Part shown: in pieces, positions 15,756 to 23,056 of the stretch
Position numbering within the stretch: position 1 is the stretch's first letter
How the letters are laid out: every line of letters begins with the position of its first letter
DNA from: Treponema sp.
GTDB taxonomy: Bacteria > Spirochaetota > Spirochaetia > Treponematales > Treponemataceae
DNA length: 50,749 nt
Reading direction: 5' to 3'
Assembly: GCA_017551705.1 (NCBI GenBank)
Contig: JAFZLA010000032.1
Coordinates: 1-50,749, forward strand
The notes under the pieces: generated by a model
What the model was told of the DNA's origin: nothing
What the model saw: only the letters and a program-made list of their open reading frames with translations
The model's database searches: none
Program-made: the position numbers and the translations under genes

Positions 15756-17174
15756 CTACAAATACATTTTATCCAGCGTAATCAAAATCGTATTCTTGTC
15801 TTGCAATGTTTCAAACCATTTTGTAAAGCCTTTAAGCGAAAATAAAATATATTTTTTTATTGGATACTTGCCGCTTATTGCGGCCGCCCTTCTTGTCAAA
15901 AGCTCGTAAACGTTTTTGTCAATTTTTTCATTTTTAAACTTGCATTCGCCTATCACAGAGGTTTTATCGATGTCAGAAATGCCAACTACATCAATGTCAA
16001 AAGATTGCTGCGCTTTGTTGCCGCTTTCGTCAACAATTTGTTCAACGCCCCAATATGTTCCTACATTTGTGACAAAAGAGCCAAGCTTTCCCTGTGCTCC
16101 TTTTTCCAGCGTGTAAGTTCTGCACATATTCTCAAACACAGAGCCCATAAATGAATGCAAATGAGGTTTTACAAAAGTTTTGTAATACATTTCGCCCTGT
16201 CCGATTTCTATCAAACTGTAGGCCGCAGGTATGAACTTATACCAAAACTTAAACATCGTGTCTTTTAAAACATACTGAGTCTTCTTTTTATTTTTTTCTT
16301 CAGTGACGCATTTTCTCTTCTCAACCAAATCCACTTCCATCAATTTTTCCAAGCAATAAAGAACCGTCGATTCCCTTTCTTTAACCTTAGAGGCGATGTT
16401 ATTCAAGTTGTTTTCGCCTGACGCAATTTGCTCAATTACATTATTGGCAAGAGTCGTGTCGGAAAACTCTTGCGTCAAAAGGTTTTTTGTTTCATCAAAC
16501 AAATAGCCGTTGGGATTAAAGAACAAATTCTTTATGTTTTCATCCAAAGTTTTTTTCTTGTCAAACAAGGAAAGGTATTTTGCCACACCGCCTGTCACTC
16601 CGTAGCAAATCGCCTTGTCTTCGGTCGAATAGTTGGGAACAAACAAGGCCGCCTCTTTATAATTGAACGCGTCCAATTTGATTTGGTTGTCCCGCCGTCC
16701 AAAAATCGGGCTTTTTTCGCTTAAAATTTTGCTTTCCATAAAGCTTAGCGAAGATCCGCAAAGAATCAGCATGATGTTTTTTTTAGCCCACTGAGTGTCG
16801 ATGTATTTTTGCAAGATTGACAGCAAAGGCTCGTCTTTTTCCGCCCAATACGGAAGCTCGTCTATGACAATGACAATTTTTTCTTTGCCGCATTTTTGAG
16901 TGATTATGTCCAAAACCGTCTCAATTGAAGAAAATTTCGCTTCGGCGTAATTTGGATCCAATACCGCAAGCGCTTGTTTTGCAAAAAGCTCAGCGTTTTT
17001 TTCGGCGCCCACTTTTGTAGCAGTATAAAAAACCGCTTTTTTACCTTTAAGAAATTCCGCAATTAACGCGGATTTTCCGATGCGCCGCCGGCCATATATT
17101 ATGGTCATTCCAAAGCCTTTTTTATTATAGACTTCTTTCAGCGAATTTAATTCTCTTGTTCTTCCAATAAACAC
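15756..17174 (-). CDS. AAA-type ATPase with DUF234-like C-terminus
   Basis: 472 residues. It begins MFIGRTRELNSLKEVY and has Walker A YGRRRIGKSALI near residue 30, Walker B IVIVIDELPYWAE near 110, and a sensor-type LCGSSLSF, as in archaeal-type ATPases of the ATPase_2 family. A winged-helix segment follows (EIASGENNLNNIASKVKERE), then a C-terminal nuclease-like part (FDIDVVGISDIDKTSVIGEC with D-E-K spacing) that resembles DUF234. The biological role of the family is poorly known and many copies sit in mobile regions. The promoter (TTGCAA, N17, TATATT) overlaps a 41-bp palindrome. A start at 17174 leaves a leader of about 55 nt. Confidence 0.85.
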   Translation of the reverse strand: MFIGRTRELNSLKEVYNKKGFGMTIIYGRRRIGKSALIAEFLKGKKAVFYTATKVGAEKNAELFAKQALAVLDPNYAEAKFSSIETVLDIITQKCGKEKIVIVIDELPYWAEKDEPLLSILQKYIDTQWAKKNIMLILCGSSLSFMESKILSEKSPIFGRRDNQIKLDAFNYKEAALFVPNYSTEDKAICYGVTGGVAKYLSLFDKKKTLDENIKNLFFNPNGYLFDETKNLLTQEFSDTTLANNVIEQIASGENNLNNIASKVKERESTVLYCLEKLMEVDLVEKRKCVTEEKNKKKTQYVLKDTMFKFWYKFIPAAYSLIEIGQGEMYYKTFVKPHLHSFMGSVFENMCRTYTLEKGAQGKLGSFVTNVGTYWGVEQIVDESGNKAQQSFDIDVVGISDIDKTSVIGECKFKNEKIDKNVYELLTRRAAAISGKYPIKKYILFSLKGFTKWFETLQDKNTILITLDKMYL

Positions 17175-17199
17175 AAGCGCCTCGTTTTATTCAAATTAG

Positions 17200-17240
17200 T
17201 TTAATTCAAATTGATTTGAATCAAATCAATTTGAATTAAA
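17200..17240. promoter_or_regulatory. 41-bp perfect palindrome at the ATPase promoter
   Basis: Two 20-bp arms around A17220, built from alternating TCAAATT/AATTTGA units; another TTCAAATT unit lies just outside at about 17190. It overlaps the -10 box and the predicted transcription start. It could be an operator or a leader hairpin. Confidence 0.85.
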
Positions 17241-17267
17241 TATATCATACATTTATTATAATTGCAA
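17239..17267 (-). promoter_or_regulatory. Promoter of the ATPase gene
   Basis: Minus strand: TTGCAA, 17-bp spacer, TATATT. The -10 box overlaps the end of the palindrome by two bases. Confidence 0.7.
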
Positions 17268-17278
17268 GGCGGCGCGCA

Positions 17279-17320
17279 TAAAAAAACGGCGAAAAGGCCG
17301 GAGGTTGACCTTTTCGCCGT
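17279..17320 (-). terminator. Terminator after the sugar isomerase
   Basis: Minus strand: ACGGCGAAAAGG, loop of about 11 nt, CCTTTTCGCCGT, then a run of T. The 12-bp stem is perfect. Confidence 0.9.
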
Positions 17321-17323
17321 CAA

Positions 17324-17346
17324 TGTCATTCCCGCGCGTTATGACA
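17324..17346 (+). repeat. TGTCAT-hairpin repeat, partial copy d
   Basis: TGTCATTCCCGCGCG matches the left part of copy c, then diverges into TTATGACA. It lies just after the isomerase stop. Confidence 0.45.
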
Positions 17347-17351
17347 TGGCA

Positions 17352-18860
17352 TTACGCAAACGGATTTTCAGTAGCGTAGAGCGTGCCTGCGGGCTGGTTG
17401 TAGGCGATGTCTTCGATTCCAAGATACTGGAACACTGTCCACAAGGCTTTTCCTACATGGCCAAAGGCGACGGCTCCGTGGTGCGGATACTGCTTGGCGA
17501 CCAACACGTGGCGGTAGAAGCGCCCCATCTCGGGAATGCCGAACACGCCGATTCCGCCGAATGAGTGGGTGGCCGCTTCCAAAACTTCGCCTTCCGCGAC
17601 GTAGGCCTGGAGCTTTGTGTCCGGGCGTGTCTGCAAGCGGAAGAAAGTGATGTCGCCGGCCGCGATGTCGCCTTCCAACGTTCCGCGAGTAAAGTCAGGC
17701 TCGCTTCCTTTTGGCTCGAGCAAGCGGTGCTGAATCAACTGGTACTTGACGCCAGGCTTTCTGTCCTTGTTCAAGTGGCAGAACGGAGTGTTTCCGCAGT
17801 GGAAGCCCATGAACGTGTCGTTGAGCTTGTAGGGATACTTTGTCTTTCCCTTGATTTCGTCGTCGTACAAATCTTGCGGAACAGTGTTGTTGATGTCCAA
17901 CAATGTCACCGGAGCGCCGGTCACGCAAGAGCCGATGTATTCACTCAAGGCGCCAAAAATGTCAACTTCGCAAGCAACCGGAATTCCGCGGCTGGCAAGG
18001 CGGCTGTTCACATAGCAAGGCTCAAATCCAAAGGCCTCGGGGAACGCGGGCCAACACTTGTCGGCAAAGACAACGTAGTCGCGGGCGCCCTTATGCTTTT
18101 CGGCCCAGTCGAGCAATGTGATTTCAAACTGCGCCATGCGGGGCAAGAAGTCGGGATAGTTGTTTCCGCCCGCTCCAAGCTCGGCGGCCATGTCTTTAAC
18201 GATGTCGTCGATTCTCTTGTCGCCGGCGTGCGCCTTGTAGGCGACCAGCAAGTCAAGCTCTGAGTTCTCTTCGATCTCGACGCCGATGTCATAAAGTCCT
18301 TTAATCGGAGCGTTGCAAGCAAAGAAGTCTTGCGGGCGGGGTCCGAATGTGATGATTTTGAGGTGTGAAAGTCCGATGAGCGCGCGGGCGACAGGAACAA
18401 AGTCCTTCATCATCTTGGCCACTTCTTCGGCTGTTCCTACGGGGTACTCAGGAAGAACGGCCTTAAGATGGCGCAGTCCCAAGTTGTAAGAGCAGTTGAG
18501 AACGCCGCAGTAAGCGTCGCCGCGTCCGTCAATCAATCCGCCGTCTTTGTATGAGCTTTCGGCGGCGGCGGCGTACATTACCGGGCCGTCAAAGTTTTTG
18601 GCGATCAAAGTTTCGGGCGTTTCGGGACCAAAGTTTCCAAGGAAGACGCAGAGCGCGTTGCATCCAGCCTTCTTTACGTCCTCGACAGCCTTGAGCATGT
18701 CATGCTCGTTTTCGACCGTCACCTTGCACTCGTAGAGGTCTGAGCCGTACGCTTTGGCAATCGCCGCCCTTCTTGATTCAGAAAGCGAGATGATAAAGCA
18801 GTCGCGGCTTACCGCGATGATTCCCAATTTTACGTTGGGAATGTTTGTCCATTTTTCCAT
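17352..18860 (-). CDS. L-fucose/L-arabinose isomerase family protein
   Basis: 502 residues from ATG 18860, which has AGGAG 7 nt upstream; an upstream ATG would add 19 residues overlapping the previous gene. The fold should interconvert an aldose and a ketose using Mn2+. Family features: GFEPCYVNSRLASRG, ACEVDIFGALSEYIG, LLDINNT and FHCGNTPFC, with the acidic Glu and Asp expected to bind metal, and the late HHGAVAFGHVGKAL. It is the last gene of a two-gene operon with DUF4867 and near a xylulokinase, which suggests conversion of a pentose or 6-deoxyhexose into a ketose that the kinase phosphorylates. The exact sugar is not inferable. A strong terminator follows. Confidence 0.88.
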   Translation of the reverse strand: MEKWTNIPNVKLGIIAVSRDCFIISLSESRRAAIAKAYGSDLYECKVTVENEHDMLKAVEDVKKAGCNALCVFLGNFGPETPETLIAKNFDGPVMYAAAAESSYKDGGLIDGRGDAYCGVLNCSYNLGLRHLKAVLPEYPVGTAEEVAKMMKDFVPVARALIGLSHLKIITFGPRPQDFFACNAPIKGLYDIGVEIEENSELDLLVAYKAHAGDKRIDDIVKDMAAELGAGGNNYPDFLPRMAQFEITLLDWAEKHKGARDYVVFADKCWPAFPEAFGFEPCYVNSRLASRGIPVACEVDIFGALSEYIGSCVTGAPVTLLDINNTVPQDLYDDEIKGKTKYPYKLNDTFMGFHCGNTPFCHLNKDRKPGVKYQLIQHRLLEPKGSEPDFTRGTLEGDIAAGDITFFRLQTRPDTKLQAYVAEGEVLEAATHSFGGIGVFGIPEMGRFYRHVLVAKQYPHHGAVAFGHVGKALWTVFQYLGIEDIAYNQPAGTLYATENPFA

Positions 18861-18906
18861 AATTGTTCTCCTATGATATGAATTACAAGCGCCGCGCGCG
18901 GCGCTC

Positions 18907-19554
18907 TTAGTTCGCAATATTGATGTTCACGCCTTGCAATCCCACAAAGGCGCCTTGCTTGGCTTCGGCAGACTCGGCGTGCGCGATGAGCCACTTGTTG
19001 GCCGCCCACAAAAGCTTGTCCTCTTTGTCGATGTCGCTGATTTTGGGCTTGTCCAAGTTTGTTCCCTTGGGAAGAATGATGACAACGCGGAATCCATTCT
19101 TGTCAACTTCCTTGTTCCTGACGGCGCTGCAGGGCGCGTAGTGCAAAGTCGTTTCGTAAACTTGAACAACAGTTCCAGCGGGAACGTAAAAAGCCTCCAC
19201 GCAATTTGTGCTGAGCTTTCCGTTCTTTACAGACTGAAGCGGAGCCAAGAGCAAGACAATGTCCGTAGAAGGAATGTTGATTTCGCTTCCGCGGTGCCAC
19301 TCCAAGCAGTTGAGCTTTGTGTTGAAGCCGTTGCAATATCCGATTTGAATCGGCATTCCGCCGTAAGCGTTTGTACTGAATTGCTTGGCAACCGGCAAGC
19401 CTTCCAAGCCCGCGTCGCCCGGCGTGTAAATAACCTTGTCCTTAGGACAGTCCGTTGTGGAATCAAGCTTGGAAAGCAATTCCTTAACGTCGTAGCCAGT
19501 CAAAACCTTTCCGTAACGCTCAAAAGCGTGTCCGAACACAGATTTAATTTTCAT
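18907..19554 (-). CDS. DUF4867 family protein
   Basis: 215 residues, start ATG behind GGAGGTTG. No signal peptide. It is rich in short beta-like segments (NIPSTDIVLLLAPLQ, AFYVPAGTVVQVYETTLHYA, GFRVVIILPKGTN), suggestive of a cupin-like fold, but the family has no assigned function. It sits 46 nt upstream of the isomerase and shares its promoter, whose operator is identical to that of xylulokinase. The likely context is sugar processing, perhaps an epimerase or anomer-handling step; this is inference only. Confidence 0.82.
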   Translation of the reverse strand: MKIKSVFGHAFERYGKVLTGYDVKELLSKLDSTTDCPKDKVIYTPGDAGLEGLPVAKQFSTNAYGGMPIQIGYCNGFNTKLNCLEWHRGSEINIPSTDIVLLLAPLQSVKNGKLSTNCVEAFYVPAGTVVQVYETTLHYAPCSAVRNKEVDKNGFRVVIILPKGTNLDKPKISDIDKEDKLLWAANKWLIAHAESAEAKQGAFVGLQGVNINIAN

Positions 19555-19697
19555 TTATACAACCTCCATACTTGCGCCTGTTTTTGCGAGCCCGCAAGCG
19601 AGCAAAAATGTTGGCGTTGCGCCGCCGTCAAAACCTTTAGGCCTTGAACCCTTTAATCTCGGCGGCAGGCCTCCGGCATAACCGCGCGGGCTTTTAT

Positions 19698-19711
19698 CGT
19701 GCTCGTGCACG
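19698..19711. promoter_or_regulatory. Sugar-regulon operator, copy 1
   Basis: CGTGC, TCGT, GCACG: an inverted repeat just downstream of the DUF4867 promoter. The same 14 bp occurs at 21291-21304. Confidence 0.85.
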
Positions 19712-19722
19712 GTTCTTTTTAT

Positions 19723-19751
19723 ATGATATACCCATAATCAGGTTCTGTCAA
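19723..19751 (-). promoter_or_regulatory. DUF4867-isomerase promoter
   Basis: Minus strand: TTGACA, 17-bp spacer, TATCAT; the operator begins 11 bp after the -10 box, so a bound repressor would block initiation. Confidence 0.9.
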
Positions 19752-19752
19752 G

Positions 19753-19780
19753 AAAAATCGCCCCGCAATGAGGCGATTTT
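19753..19780 (-). terminator. Terminator after xylulokinase
   Basis: Minus strand: AAAATCGCC, loop, GGCGATTTTT. It abuts the -35 box of the next promoter. Confidence 0.85.
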
Positions 19781-19784
19781 GCCG

Positions 19785-21272
19785 CTACACGTACAACGGC
19801 GATACTTGGCTCAAGATTTTGTTGTATTCGACAAAAGCCTCGTTGTAGGCCTGGACGTTGGCTGCGATTGGATTGGTCGTCTTGGAAGTGTCCAACTCAA
19901 CGTGGCTGTCAGCAAGGCTTTCCATTGTCGTTTTCTTTCCCTGAGAAACTTCCAAACACCAAAGGGCCTGCAAGGCCGCGCCAAAGGCAGCCGCCTCGCT
20001 TGAGGTCGGGACTTGGACAGGCAAGTTGAGGATGTCGGCCACAATCTGGCGCCAAACGGGGCTCTTGGCTCCGCCACCGGTCAAGCGCAGCTCTTTTGGG
20101 GTAAAGCCGCGCTTTCTAAAGGCTTCAAGGCCTCCGCGCATAGAGAAGACGGCGCTTTCCAAAGCGGCGCGGGCGATGTTGGCGCGGCTGCTGTTGGCCA
20201 CGGTCAAGCCTGTGATTGAGGCGCGTCCGCGCGGAAGGTTTGGCGTGCGCTCGCCGTTAAAGAAGGGAAGCACAAAAACGCCGTCCGAGCCGGGCTTGGC
20301 CTTTTGCGCCTCGGCGTCAAATTCCTTTACGTCAAGGTTAAAGAGCGCGCGGATTTCTTCGGAGGCAACTGTGCAGTTCATCGTGCACAAAAGCGGAAGG
20401 TATCCGTTGGTTGAAGACGCGAATCCTGAGATTCCGTTCTCTGGGTCGGCCACCGACTTGTCGGAGAATCCGTAAAGGGTTCCGCTTGTTCCCATTGACA
20501 TTGTCAACGTTCCGCCCTTTACGCAGCCTGTACCGATTGCGCTCATCATGTTGTCGCCGCCGCCAGCCGAAACCGGAATGCCCGCGGGAATTCCAAAGCG
20601 CTTGGCAGCCTCGTCGGTTACGGTTCCAGCGGCTTCGTCGTCGCGGATGATTTTAGGAAGCTTTTCCAAAAGCGAAGGGTCCACCGCGTCGCAAACGGTC
20701 TTGGACCACTTTCTGTTGACGCTGTCAAAAAGCGCGGTGCCCGAAGCGTCTCCGCTTTCCATGACATAATTATTTGTAAAGACATAGTTTAGATAATCGT
20801 GCGGAAGCATGATGTACTTTAGCTTTGAAAAGGCCTCCGGCTTGTTGCGCTTGAGCCAGAAAATTTTGGGAGCGGTAAAGCCGGGCAGCATAAAGTTTTG
20901 CACGGCCTCGACAACCTTTTCTTTTCCGCCAAGAGTCTCGGTCAAAATTTTGCATTCTTCCGCGGTGGAAGTGTCGTTCCACAATTTGATGTTGTAAAGC
21001 GGCTGGCCGTTCGCGTCCAGCGGAACAAATCCGTGCTGCTGTCCCGAAACGCCAATCGCCTGGATGGAGGCCTTGCCCTCGGCGCTCAATTTTGAAAAGC
21101 AAACGTCAAGGCCCTTTTGGTACATTTCTGTTGTCTGCTCGCGGGTTCCGTCGTCCTTTGAAATCAAGTCCATCGGACAAGAGCCGCTTTCGACAGTCTT
21201 TTTGTTTTCGTAATCGTAGAGAACAACCTTCATGCTTTGCGTTCCCAAATCAACGCCAGCGACGCATTTCAT
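19785..21272 (-). CDS. xylB: xylulokinase (FGGY family)
   Basis: 495 residues, normal length. The N-terminus MKCVAGVDLGTQSMKVVLYD is the phosphate-1 loop of FGGY kinases; GVSGQQHGFVPLD is the xylulokinase-type substrate segment, and LTGGGAKSPVWRQIVADIL the C-terminal FGGY signature. It phosphorylates D-xylulose, or a related ketose, with ATP. It is a one-gene unit with its own promoter and the same operator as the downstream DUF4867-isomerase unit, so the two are co-regulated. No local transporter or regulator gene is present. Assignment to xylulose rather than another ketose is by family resemblance. Confidence 0.92.
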   Translation of the reverse strand: MKCVAGVDLGTQSMKVVLYDYENKKTVESGSCPMDLISKDDGTREQTTEMYQKGLDVCFSKLSAEGKASIQAIGVSGQQHGFVPLDANGQPLYNIKLWNDTSTAEECKILTETLGGKEKVVEAVQNFMLPGFTAPKIFWLKRNKPEAFSKLKYIMLPHDYLNYVFTNNYVMESGDASGTALFDSVNRKWSKTVCDAVDPSLLEKLPKIIRDDEAAGTVTDEAAKRFGIPAGIPVSAGGGDNMMSAIGTGCVKGGTLTMSMGTSGTLYGFSDKSVADPENGISGFASSTNGYLPLLCTMNCTVASEEIRALFNLDVKEFDAEAQKAKPGSDGVFVLPFFNGERTPNLPRGRASITGLTVANSSRANIARAALESAVFSMRGGLEAFRKRGFTPKELRLTGGGAKSPVWRQIVADILNLPVQVPTSSEAAAFGAALQALWCLEVSQGKKTTMESLADSHVELDTSKTTNPIAANVQAYNEAFVEYNKILSQVSPLYV

Positions 21273-21290
21273 ATCTTAGCCTCCATTTAC

Positions 21291-21304
21291 CGTGCTCGTG
21301 CACG
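21291..21304. promoter_or_regulatory. Sugar-regulon operator, copy 2
   Basis: Identical CGTGC-TCGT-GCACG inverted repeat, here between the xylB promoter and its start codon. Confidence 0.85.
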
Positions 21305-21314
21305 ATATACGCAT

Positions 21315-21343
21315 AATATACGCTCGAATGAGTTTTGTGTCAA
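21315..21343 (-). promoter_or_regulatory. xylB promoter
   Basis: Minus strand: TTGACA, 17-bp spacer, TATATT. The operator starts 10 bp downstream. The leader has GGAGG before the ATG. Confidence 0.92.
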
Positions 21344-21345
21344 GT

Positions 21346-21390
21346 CCGCTCGTAACTTTTTTTCAAAACCAAAATCGTTATTTCGAGCGG
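21346..21390. repeat. CCGCTCG-bounded element, copy 1
   Basis: About 45 bp bounded by CCGCTCG and CGAGCGG with TTATTTCGAGCGG at the right end. A similar element lies on the other side of the rubrerythrin gene. Confidence 0.5.
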
Positions 21391-21422
21391 ACCTCGCGCA
21401 AGCGCGGCGGTCTTGACCGCCC

Positions 21423-21983
21423 TTACCTTCCCCAAGTCATAATCAAATCGTAGTTGTCTTCGCGGACTTCAAAGTACTGGTTATGCTCGCCGCAAGTCTC
21501 GCAGTATTCGGGGGCGGTGGGGCCTACGACGATGTGGCCGCACTTGAGGCATTCCCAAACTTTTACGGTGGATTCCTTGAGCTTTGCGGATGTGTCTTCG
21601 TCCTTTAGGAGCGAACGGTATCGGTCCTCGTGGCGCTTTTCGATGTCGGCCACGGCTCGGAACTTGGCCGCCAAGTCGGCAAATCCTTCGGCTTCGGCGG
21701 TTTTGGCAAAGCCAACGTACATGTCGGTCCACTCAAAGTTTTCGCCGTCGGCGGCGGCCTTTAAGTTGCTGGTGGTGTCGTTTATGCCTTCCAATTCCTT
21801 GAGCCACATTTTGGCGTGCTGCTCTTCGTTGTTGGCTGTTTTTTCAAAAATTTTGGCTATTTTGTCCTGGCCCTCTTTTTGCGCCACTTGCGAAAAATAA
21901 ACATATTTGTTGCGCGCCTGCGACTCTCCGGCAAAAGCGGCCAACAAGTTTTTCTCTGTCTGTGTTCCTGCGTACTTGCTCAT
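21423..21983 (-). CDS. rbr: rubrerythrin
   Basis: 186 residues. The N-terminal four-helix diiron domain has paired Glu-xx-His motifs ([23 protein letters not shown], and [11 protein letters not shown]), and the C-terminal rubredoxin-like domain has two CxxC pairs ([12 protein letters not shown], then EYCETCGEH). It reduces hydrogen peroxide in the cytoplasm of anaerobes. Its start has AAGGAG upstream. It is a single-gene unit with its own promoter (TTGAAA, N17, TATAAT); no PerR-type box was recognised. Confidence 0.96.
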   Translation of the reverse strand: MSKYAGTQTEKNLLAAFAGESQARNKYVYFSQVAQKEGQDKIAKIFEKTANNEEQHAKMWLKELEGINDTTSNLKAAADGENFEWTDMYVGFAKTAEAEGFADLAAKFRAVADIEKRHEDRYRSLLKDEDTSAKLKESTVKVWECLKCGHIVVGPTAPEYCETCGEHNQYFEVREDNYDLIMTWGR

Positions 21984-22016
21984 ATCGTTCTCCTTAAATG
22001 AGTATAGAATGAATTT

Positions 22017-22045
22017 ATTATAACCGCTCGTGTTGTTGCTTTCAA
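22017..22045 (-). promoter_or_regulatory. rubrerythrin promoter
   Basis: Minus strand: TTGAAA, 17-bp spacer, TATAAT. The spacer contains the CGAGCGG end of the flanking repeat. Confidence 0.85.
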
Positions 22046-22069
22046 GCCCTTGAAAACTATTTCGAGCGG
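22024..22069. repeat. CCGCTCG-bounded element, copy 2
   Basis: About 46 bp with the same CCGCTCG and CGAGCGG ends and the shared TATTTCGAGCGG right end. It contributes the -35 box and spacer of the rbr promoter. Confidence 0.5.
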
Positions 22070-22108
22070 ATTAACCGCGTCCTTCGGACGCTGCAAAAAA
22101 ACGTCGCC

Positions 22109-23056
22109 TTAAAACAACTCCCGCTGGCCATCGTTCCTTGCGCCGATCTTCCAGCTGCGCTGCTCGGCTTGGTGGATGACGTCGCCTGGGAGGGGGCCGC
22201 CGATGATAAAGGGAGAACGGGGGTCGTGGAGAGCGACGTTTTGCTTTATCGCTTGGGGGTTGGAATTGGCGTAGCAGTAGCGGCAAAAGTGTTGGCAAGT
22301 TGAGTAGGCGCCGATGTCGCAGGAAAGGTAGCAGGCGCACTCTTTGCGCGAAGGCGTGAACCGCGGAAAAACGAGCGGCTGGCCCAACGCGCGCTCGTAA
22401 ATGGCGGGAGTCATGCAGCCGCTTGTCTCGGCCCCGTAAGGCTCCAAAATGTTTCCTTCTCCGCAAGTCCTGATTGTAATTCCATAGCGCGCGGCAATTT
22501 CTATCAATTTTTTGCCAAGAGTAATTTGCTCGTCAGCGCCAACTTCGCGCGCCTCAGGAAAATTGCGCCGCACTTTTGGAAACAAGTCGATAAAGCTTAT
22601 CACGCAATAGTTGGTACAACCGCAAAGCGCGGCCGCCATTTTTTCAAAAGCGCGCGCGTGATAGTCAGCCGTATATTTTTGGCTTAAAAAAATCGGGTCG
22701 TAGCGCCAAACAAGCCGCTCTTTTCCCACCAGTTCCGCTAGCTTTTTGAACGTCTCCAAACATTCCTGCTTGTCGGGAACGCCAGGCTCTATGTCGCGGC
22801 CATACGGCGTAATGGTGACTTGCCAAAACTGCCCATAGCCGCACGCGTCCAGTTCCCCTACAAACGGCAAAAGCGGCTTGGGATTTTTTGTGCAAAAACC
22901 GATTAGGTCCACAAGGTCAGGGCGGATTTCAAAGCGAGTCACCGCGCTTGGGTTGTACGGGTTCCTCACCAAGACAAAGCCCTCGTTGACGCGGTTGACA
23001 AACCATTCAGAGAAAAACGCGGGAATGTCCGTCCGCTGACCCGTGTTTAGAATCAT
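22109..23056 (-). CDS. DUF1848 family protein
   Basis: 315 residues. It starts ILNTGQRTDIPAFFSEWFVNR and has FVLVRNPYNP and WRYDPIF, hallmarks of DUF1848. The C-terminus carries ECACYLSCDIGAYSTCQHFCRYCYAN, with a CxxxCxxC arrangement that could hold an iron-sulfur cluster, as in radical SAM enzymes, though located at the C-terminus. The catalysed reaction is not known. Its ATG overlaps the stop codon of the C69 peptidase gene by 4 bp (ATGA), so the two are translationally coupled. Confidence 0.87.
   Translation of the reverse strand: MILNTGQRTDIPAFFSEWFVNRVNEGFVLVRNPYNPSAVTRFEIRPDLVDLIGFCTKNPKPLLPFVGELDACGYGQFWQVTITPYGRDIEPGVPDKQECLETFKKLAELVGKERLVWRYDPIFLSQKYTADYHARAFEKMAAALCGCTNYCVISFIDLFPKVRRNFPEAREVGADEQITLGKKLIEIAARYGITIRTCGEGNILEPYGAETSGCMTPAIYERALGQPLVFPRFTPSRKECACYLSCDIGAYSTCQHFCRYCYANSNPQAIKQNVALHDPRSPFIIGGPLPGDVIHQAEQRSWKIGARNDGQRELF

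Noticed and set aside
17565-18263. Long plus-strand open frame of 232 codons inside the isomerase gene
   Set aside because: It is the reverse shadow of a clear isomerase and its protein has no recognisable motif or ribosome site.
19785-21272. Calling the kinase a fuculokinase or rhamnulokinase
   Set aside because: The GVSGQQHGFVPLD segment and C-terminal motif fit xylulokinases better.
22077-22091. GCGTCC-TTC-GGACGC hairpin as terminator of rbr or DUF1848
   Set aside because: The stem is good, but the T run lies on the wrong side for both genes.
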